From Cytobacillus luteolus (GTDB lineage: Bacteria > Bacillota > Bacilli > Bacillales > Bacillaceae_L), in NCBI RefSeq assembly GCF_017873715.1, contig NZ_JAGGKM010000001.1:620001-684000 (forward strand): a stretch of 64,000 bases of DNA, written 5' to 3'. The notes under the pieces were generated by a model. It had not been told where the DNA came from. It did no database searches and worked only from the letters and a program-made list of their open reading frames with translations. Shown one piece after another: positions 60,963-64,000 of the stretch. Both the position numbers and the translations under genes were made by a program. Positions within the stretch are counted from its first letter, which is position 1. The number at the start of each line of letters is the position of its first letter.

Positions 60963-61556
60963 TTATCTACCGCAGCCGCAGCCACAGCCACCAGTTGGAC
61001 CATAGCCCATACCAGGATTTTGTGTCATACCGGGACCAAAGCCCATGCCAGGATTTTGTGTCATGCCGGGTCCGAAGCCCATGCCAGGATTTTGTGGCAT
61101 GCTAGGTCCGAAGCCCATGCTAGGATTTTGTGTCATGCCAGGGTTGAAGCCCATGCCAGGGTTTTGTGTCATGCCAGGGTTGAAGCCCATACCTGGGTTT
61201 TGTGTCATACCAGGGTTGAAGCCCATACCTGGTGTTGGAGTCATGCCCTGATCAAATCCCATAGGAGGCTGTTGTTGCCCCATCATTGGAGATGGGCCAA
61301 AGTCCATATCGTCATCATAGTCAAAGTCTTGAGTTGGCATTCCTGGTGTCATACCACCATATACAGGCCCAGTAGGTGCTGTAGGTCCTGTAGGTCCTGT
61401 TGGTCCATATGGTAGTGTCATCGGAGCTTGAAACTGTGCATTTGGAACATCCGGTGTGAATCCTTGTTGTGGAAAATTTGTAGGGCCAAATTGATTCATT
61501 GGTAAAGGCTGATTAGCCATATATGGATTATTCATTGGAGTATTTCTTTTAAACAA
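60963..61556 (-). CDS. Gly/Pro/Met-rich repetitive protein, possible spore surface protein
   Basis: 197 aa, low complexity. Order: Met/Pro/Gln-rich N-terminus, collagen-like GPTGPTGPTAPTGP (about 50-65), acidic DFDYDDDMDFG, then about seven copies of a 12-residue unit PGMGFNPGMTQN (about 105-185), and a Cys-rich tail GGCGCGCGR. Neither signal peptide nor TM. Collagen-like GPT and Gly/Cys-rich tails are seen in exosporium and coat proteins, so a spore surface role is plausible but inferred. The opposite strand's open frames here are mirror artefacts. Confidence 0.7.
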   Translation of the reverse strand: MFKRNTPMNNPYMANQPLPMNQFGPTNFPQQGFTPDVPNAQFQAPMTLPYGPTGPTGPTAPTGPVYGGMTPGMPTQDFDYDDDMDFGPSPMMGQQQPPMGFDQGMTPTPGMGFNPGMTQNPGMGFNPGMTQNPGMGFNPGMTQNPSMGFGPSMPQNPGMGFGPGMTQNPGMGFGPGMTQNPGMGYGPTGGCGCGCGR

Positions 61557-61746
61557 GTGAATCGTCCTCTCTCAGTTAATAAGTAATGTAATATGCCTAA
61601 CTGACATATCCACCATATTCTATGGACCATAGTTGTTTTTTGTGTTAAATCCCTAGATAAATGGGTTTTCGCCTTGTTACGTACTTATATAATTACTATA
61701 ATAAAAAAGTCCTTATTGTTGGAATCTATTTCTAGAGGTGATACGC

Positions 61747-61941
61747 ATGAATGAAGAATTAGTCAATGAAATTTTAGATAAGTTACGTGATGGGGAGCTT
61801 AGTGAATACCATGTAACGAATGAACAGTTTTTAGCTTTCCGTGAATTTATTGTAAAAAGAGAGGATTTTAAACATTTTAGAGGTATTGCCCAGCGCGGTG
61901 GATCTGTTCTTTATAAATATTTAGCTGAACCGAGGAGTTGA
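61747..61941 (+). CDS. Small protein of unknown function (64 aa)
   Basis: ATG 61747 with agaggtgatacgc upstream; the GTG at 61738 is part of that site. Acidic, helical (NEELVNEILDKLRDGELSEYHV, then FLAFREFIVKREDFKHFRGIA), no membrane segment. I recall similar short Bacillus proteins without assigned function. Array 4 follows its stop codon immediately. Confidence 0.65.
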   Translation: MNEELVNEILDKLRDGELSEYHVTNEQFLAFREFIVKREDFKHFRGIAQRGGSVLYKYLAEPRS

Positions 61942-61949
61942 GTATGATA

Positions 61950-62275
61950 GTGGATTTATGTGCCCTCAAAATAGTTTTTTTGGCCGAAAGCAGGTCACAT
62001 AAACGGATTTATGTGCCCTCAAAATAGGGTTTCGACCGAAAGCAGGTCACATAAACAAATTTATGTGCCCTCAAAATAGGGTTTCGACCGAAAGCAGGTC
62101 ACATAAACAAATTTATGTGCCCTCAAAATAGGTGTTCGACCTAAAGCAGGTCACATAAACAAATTTACGTGCCCTCAAAATGATTTTTTGGCCGAAAGCA
62201 GGTCATATAAATGAATTTATGTGCCGTCAAAAAAGGATTTCGGCCGAAAGCAGGTCACATAAACCATCTCCATCG
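61950..62275. repeat. Tandem 52-bp hairpin repeat array (array 4)
   Basis: Exact 52-bp period: cacataaa (or catataaa) begins at 61996, 62048, 62100, 62152, 62204 and 62256, with a partial unit before. Each unit has the palindrome CACATAAA-caaa-TTTATGTG (8-bp arms), then gccctcaaaatagg and a smaller inverted pair ttcg(a)ccgaa before caggt. Nothing in it codes. The remaining 170 bp to the ykvT-like gene hold its promoter region. Confidence 0.92.
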
Positions 62276-62448
62276 GCAAAATCCACTAAGTTTGTAGTAC
62301 TAGTTTAATTTACCAAAGTTGAATCAAACATGATGAAATCAAGGATTATTCCTTGATTTTTTTGTTACCATATTTTAGTTAATGCTAGACTCGTAATATC
62401 TTGTTAGCCTATTAAGGAGCCAAGCAAACTACTAGGAGGTAACAAACT

Positions 62449-63060
62449 ATGAAAAAACTTAAAAAACTAGTAATCGCTTCAACTCTTGGATTATCATTAT
62501 TTGCTTTTTCTGCAGATAACACACCAACTGAAGCTGCAACAACAACTACAACTCATACAGTTAAAAGTGGAGATACACTATGGAAACTCGGCGTAGCTTA
62601 TGGTGTATCAGTGAACCAATTAAAAGCCGTAAATAAGCGCACAAGCAATGTCATTTATCCTGGTCAAAAACTAGTAATCCCTCAAACTATTACAGCTTAT
62701 GAAAAAGATTTATTAGCTAGATTAGTTCATGCTGAAGCAAAAGGTGAATCATACGCAGGTAAAGTAGCGGTTGCTACTGTTGTATTTAACCGTGTTGCAC
62801 ATCCTGAATTCCCAAACACAATTCATGGTGTAATTACTGAGCGCACACCTAGTGGCAGCTTTGCATTTACTCCATATGCAACAGGTTCGATTAAACAACC
62901 AGCTGATGCAGAAGCAAAACGTGCTGTTGAAGAAGCAATTGCATTTCGTGGACAAGGTGCAGGCTCAATTTATTTCTACAACCCTGCAAAAATTACTAAT
63001 AAATGGATCTTATCAAGACAAACAACAATTGTTATCGGAAATCACGTATTTGCAAAATAA
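62449..63060 (+). CDS. ykvT: LysM cell wall hydrolase, YkvT-like (SleB-type domain)
   Basis: 203 aa. Sec signal peptide (1-30; LVIASTLGLSLFAFSADN), one LysM (THTVKSGDTLWKLGVAYGVS to GQKLVIPQ, about 36-79), then Hydrolase_2/SleB domain with catalytic Glu in ARLVHAEAKGESYAGKVAVATVVFNRV near 95. SleB-type enzymes are lytic transglycosylases acting on cortex or vegetative wall. Length and layout match B. subtilis YkvT (208 aa). Good binding site (ctaggagg). Confidence 0.85.
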   Translation: MKKLKKLVIASTLGLSLFAFSADNTPTEAATTTTTHTVKSGDTLWKLGVAYGVSVNQLKAVNKRTSNVIYPGQKLVIPQTITAYEKDLLARLVHAEAKGESYAGKVAVATVVFNRVAHPEFPNTIHGVITERTPSGSFAFTPYATGSIKQPADAEAKRAVEEAIAFRGQGAGSIYFYNPAKITNKWILSRQTTIVIGNHVFAK

Positions 63061-63067
63061 TGAAGTG

Positions 63068-63108
63068 TTAAAGCATTCATCTCTATTTTAAGAGTGGATG
63101 CTTTTTTA
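63068..63108 (+). terminator. Terminator after the ykvT-like gene
   Basis: aaagcattcatctct / agagtggatgcttt imperfect stem with long T run. Confidence 0.8.
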
Positions 63109-63195
63109 TTTTTCCTACCGAAAAAAATTCATTCCCTGTAACTGTTATAATAAAAAAACGTCTATTTAGTAAATAAGAGGAAATGGGGAAAAATA

Positions 63196-63381
63196 ATGAA
63201 GTGGCTTGTACATGTATTATTCACTCTTCTTTATTTAGTGGTCACTTTCTTTGGAATAGGACCAGTTTTACTTGCAGATGGAGTCATGAAAGAAAGAGTG
63301 ATAGTTAGTATTGTTGTCGCTGGCTGTTATCTTGTACTTATATTCTTACATCGTATTATAATTAAAAGAATGAAAAAATAG
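63196..63381 (+). CDS. Small two-TM membrane protein of unknown function (61 aa)
   Basis: ATG with aagaggaaatggggaaaa upstream. Two hydrophobic helices (VHVLFTLLYLVVTFFGIGPVLL and VIVSIVVAGCYLVLIFLH) and a basic tail RIIIKRMKK. No family recognised with certainty. 42 bp before the SDR gene, separated by a hairpin. Confidence 0.65.
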   Translation: MKWLVHVLFTLLYLVVTFFGIGPVLLADGVMKERVIVSIVVAGCYLVLIFLHRIIIKRMKK

Positions 63382-63404
63382 CGTTGTCTTGGTGACAACG
63401 CTTG
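63382..63404 (+). terminator. Hairpin between the small membrane gene and the SDR gene
   Basis: agcgttgtc/gacaacgct perfect nine-bp arms, five-base loop; only a short T tract (tgtttt), so termination may be partial. Confidence 0.6.
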
Positions 63405-63423
63405 TTTTAAAGGAGTGGATTAA

Positions 63424-64000
63424 ATGAAATTTGAAAATCAAGTTGTCGTCATTACAGGAGCGGGAAATGGAATTGGAAGAGGAATTGCTCTTGAATATGC
63501 AAACCAAGGTGCGAAAGTTGTTGTAGCGGATATAGATGAGACAGGTGGGCACCAAGTCATTTCTGAAATAAAAAAGATGAATCGAGATGCTACCTACATA
63601 AAAACAGATGTTTCAAAACCAGATGAGATTGTTGAACTAATGACACAAACGATAAATACATATGGAACAATCGATATTTTAATCAATAATACTGGAATTT
63701 CACGATGGAAGTCATTGTTTGAGCTTGATGTCGAGGAATGGGATACGATACTTAACACAAACCTTCGAAGTGTTTTCTTATGTTCAAGAGAAGCTGCAAA
63801 ATATATGAAAAACAATGCTAGTGGTGGTTCAATTGTAAATATGGCATCTACACGTGCTTTCATGTCTGAAAAGAATTCCGAAGCCTATGCAGCGTCTAAG
63901 GGTGGAATTATTGCGTTAACACATGCACTAGCCATTTCCCTAGGTGAATACAACATTACGGTTAACTCCATTAGCCCAGGTTGGATTGAGGTTGTGGATT
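63424..64000 (+). CDS. Short-chain dehydrogenase/reductase (partial, cut by window edge)
   Basis: At least 192 aa; runs off the right edge. ATG 63424 with aaaggagtgg upstream. Classical SDR: cofactor loop TGAGNGIGRG (11-20), Asp in VADIDETG favouring NAD(H), NNTG in LINNTGIS, catalytic Ser in IVNMASTR, and YAASK (Tyr-x3-Lys) near 154. Closest to glucose-1-dehydrogenase-like enzymes. B. subtilis has an SDR gene, ykvO, in the ykv region, but I cannot tell whether this is its counterpart. Confidence 0.88.
   Translation, partial: MKFENQVVVITGAGNGIGRGIALEYANQGAKVVVADIDETGGHQVISEIKKMNRDATYIKTDVSKPDEIVELMTQTINTYGTIDILINNTGISRWKSLFELDVEEWDTILNTNLRSVFLCSREAAKYMKNNASGGSIVNMASTRAFMSEKNSEAYAASKGGIIALTHALAISLGEYNITVNSISPGWIEVVD

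Noticed and set aside
61020-61415. 131-aa plus-strand open frame rich in His and Ala
   Set aside because: Mirror of the repetitive minus-strand gene; no ribosome binding site and no independent composition.
61950-62275. Possible CRISPR array (also considered for 1-165, 33145-33340 and 48640-48890)
   Set aside because: The whole ~52-bp unit is conserved, so there are no unique spacers between repeats, and no cas gene is in the window.
1-64000. tRNA, rRNA, T-box or prophage regions
   Set aside because: Read through for tRNA-like cloverleaves, T-box specifier ends and phage structural genes; none could be supported.

Overview
The window is AT-rich chromosomal DNA of an endospore-forming Bacillaceae (Bacillus sensu lato). 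Evidence: a tricistronic gerA-type germinant receptor with a small fourth gene, a KinD-like sporulation kinase, a Spo0E-type phosphatase, FosB (a bacillithiol-using enzyme), ClpE under CtsR operators, MotAB, a preQ1-I riboswitch before queF, and a ykvI / queF / ykvS / ykvT neighbourhood like that of B. subtilis. No rRNA, tRNA, CRISPR or prophage was seen; mobile-type content is one orphan tyrosine recombinase and one MITE-like element.

Layout. 1-3.1 kb: hairpin repeat array, fosB, a CBS/ACT c-di-AMP-binding protein, an EamA exporter, spo0E-like gene. 3.1-6.9 kb: an Fnr-type box driving a short orphan transcription unit, then the fixABCX electron-bifurcation operon. 7-13 kb: small unknown protein with a cre-like site, hemerythrin with an Fnr-type box, Fsr-like MFS exporter, aldo/keto reductase, KinD-like kinase, inositol monophosphatase. 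13.2-18.4 kb: phosphonate-type ABC importer (phnD-C-E-E) plus a 5'-nucleotidase. 18.5-22.5 kb: ger operon. 22.6-33 kb: motAB, PepF peptidase, HIT protein, DUF4097 + CPBP pair, and a divergent two-component system coupled to an FAD dehydrogenase. 33-44 kb: second hairpin array, LysM L,D-transpeptidase, TetR + acetyltransferases, DMT exporter, K+/H+ antiporter, recombinase. 44-49.9 kb: clpE, DUF2935, YkvI, third hairpin array, CPBP protease, two tiny genes. 49.9-57.3 kb: molybdenum/formate module (moaA-fdhD divergent from an OFA transporter, DUF2294, FdhF/YdeP oxidoreductase, DUF3231). 57.3-64 kb: DUF2062, RarD, queF, ykvS, patatin, a repetitive Gly/Pro/Met protein, fourth hairpin array, ykvT-like wall hydrolase, and an SDR gene cut by the window edge.

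How it fits together. MoaA makes molybdopterin precursor, FdhD sulphurates the cofactor, FdhF/YdeP would use it, and the OFA carrier would move formate or oxalate. Two untranslated leaders in this module share a TAGCGAYCCTG hairpin motif placed just before an intrinsic terminator; I do not recognise this motif as any known riboswitch class, and it is the best candidate here for an undescribed regulatory system. The second unusual theme is four intergenic tandem arrays whose sequences differ but whose period (51-52 bp) and hairpin-plus-linker design are the same. Several start codons were moved from the longest open frame to the one with a proper ribosome binding site; these choices are stated in the entries.
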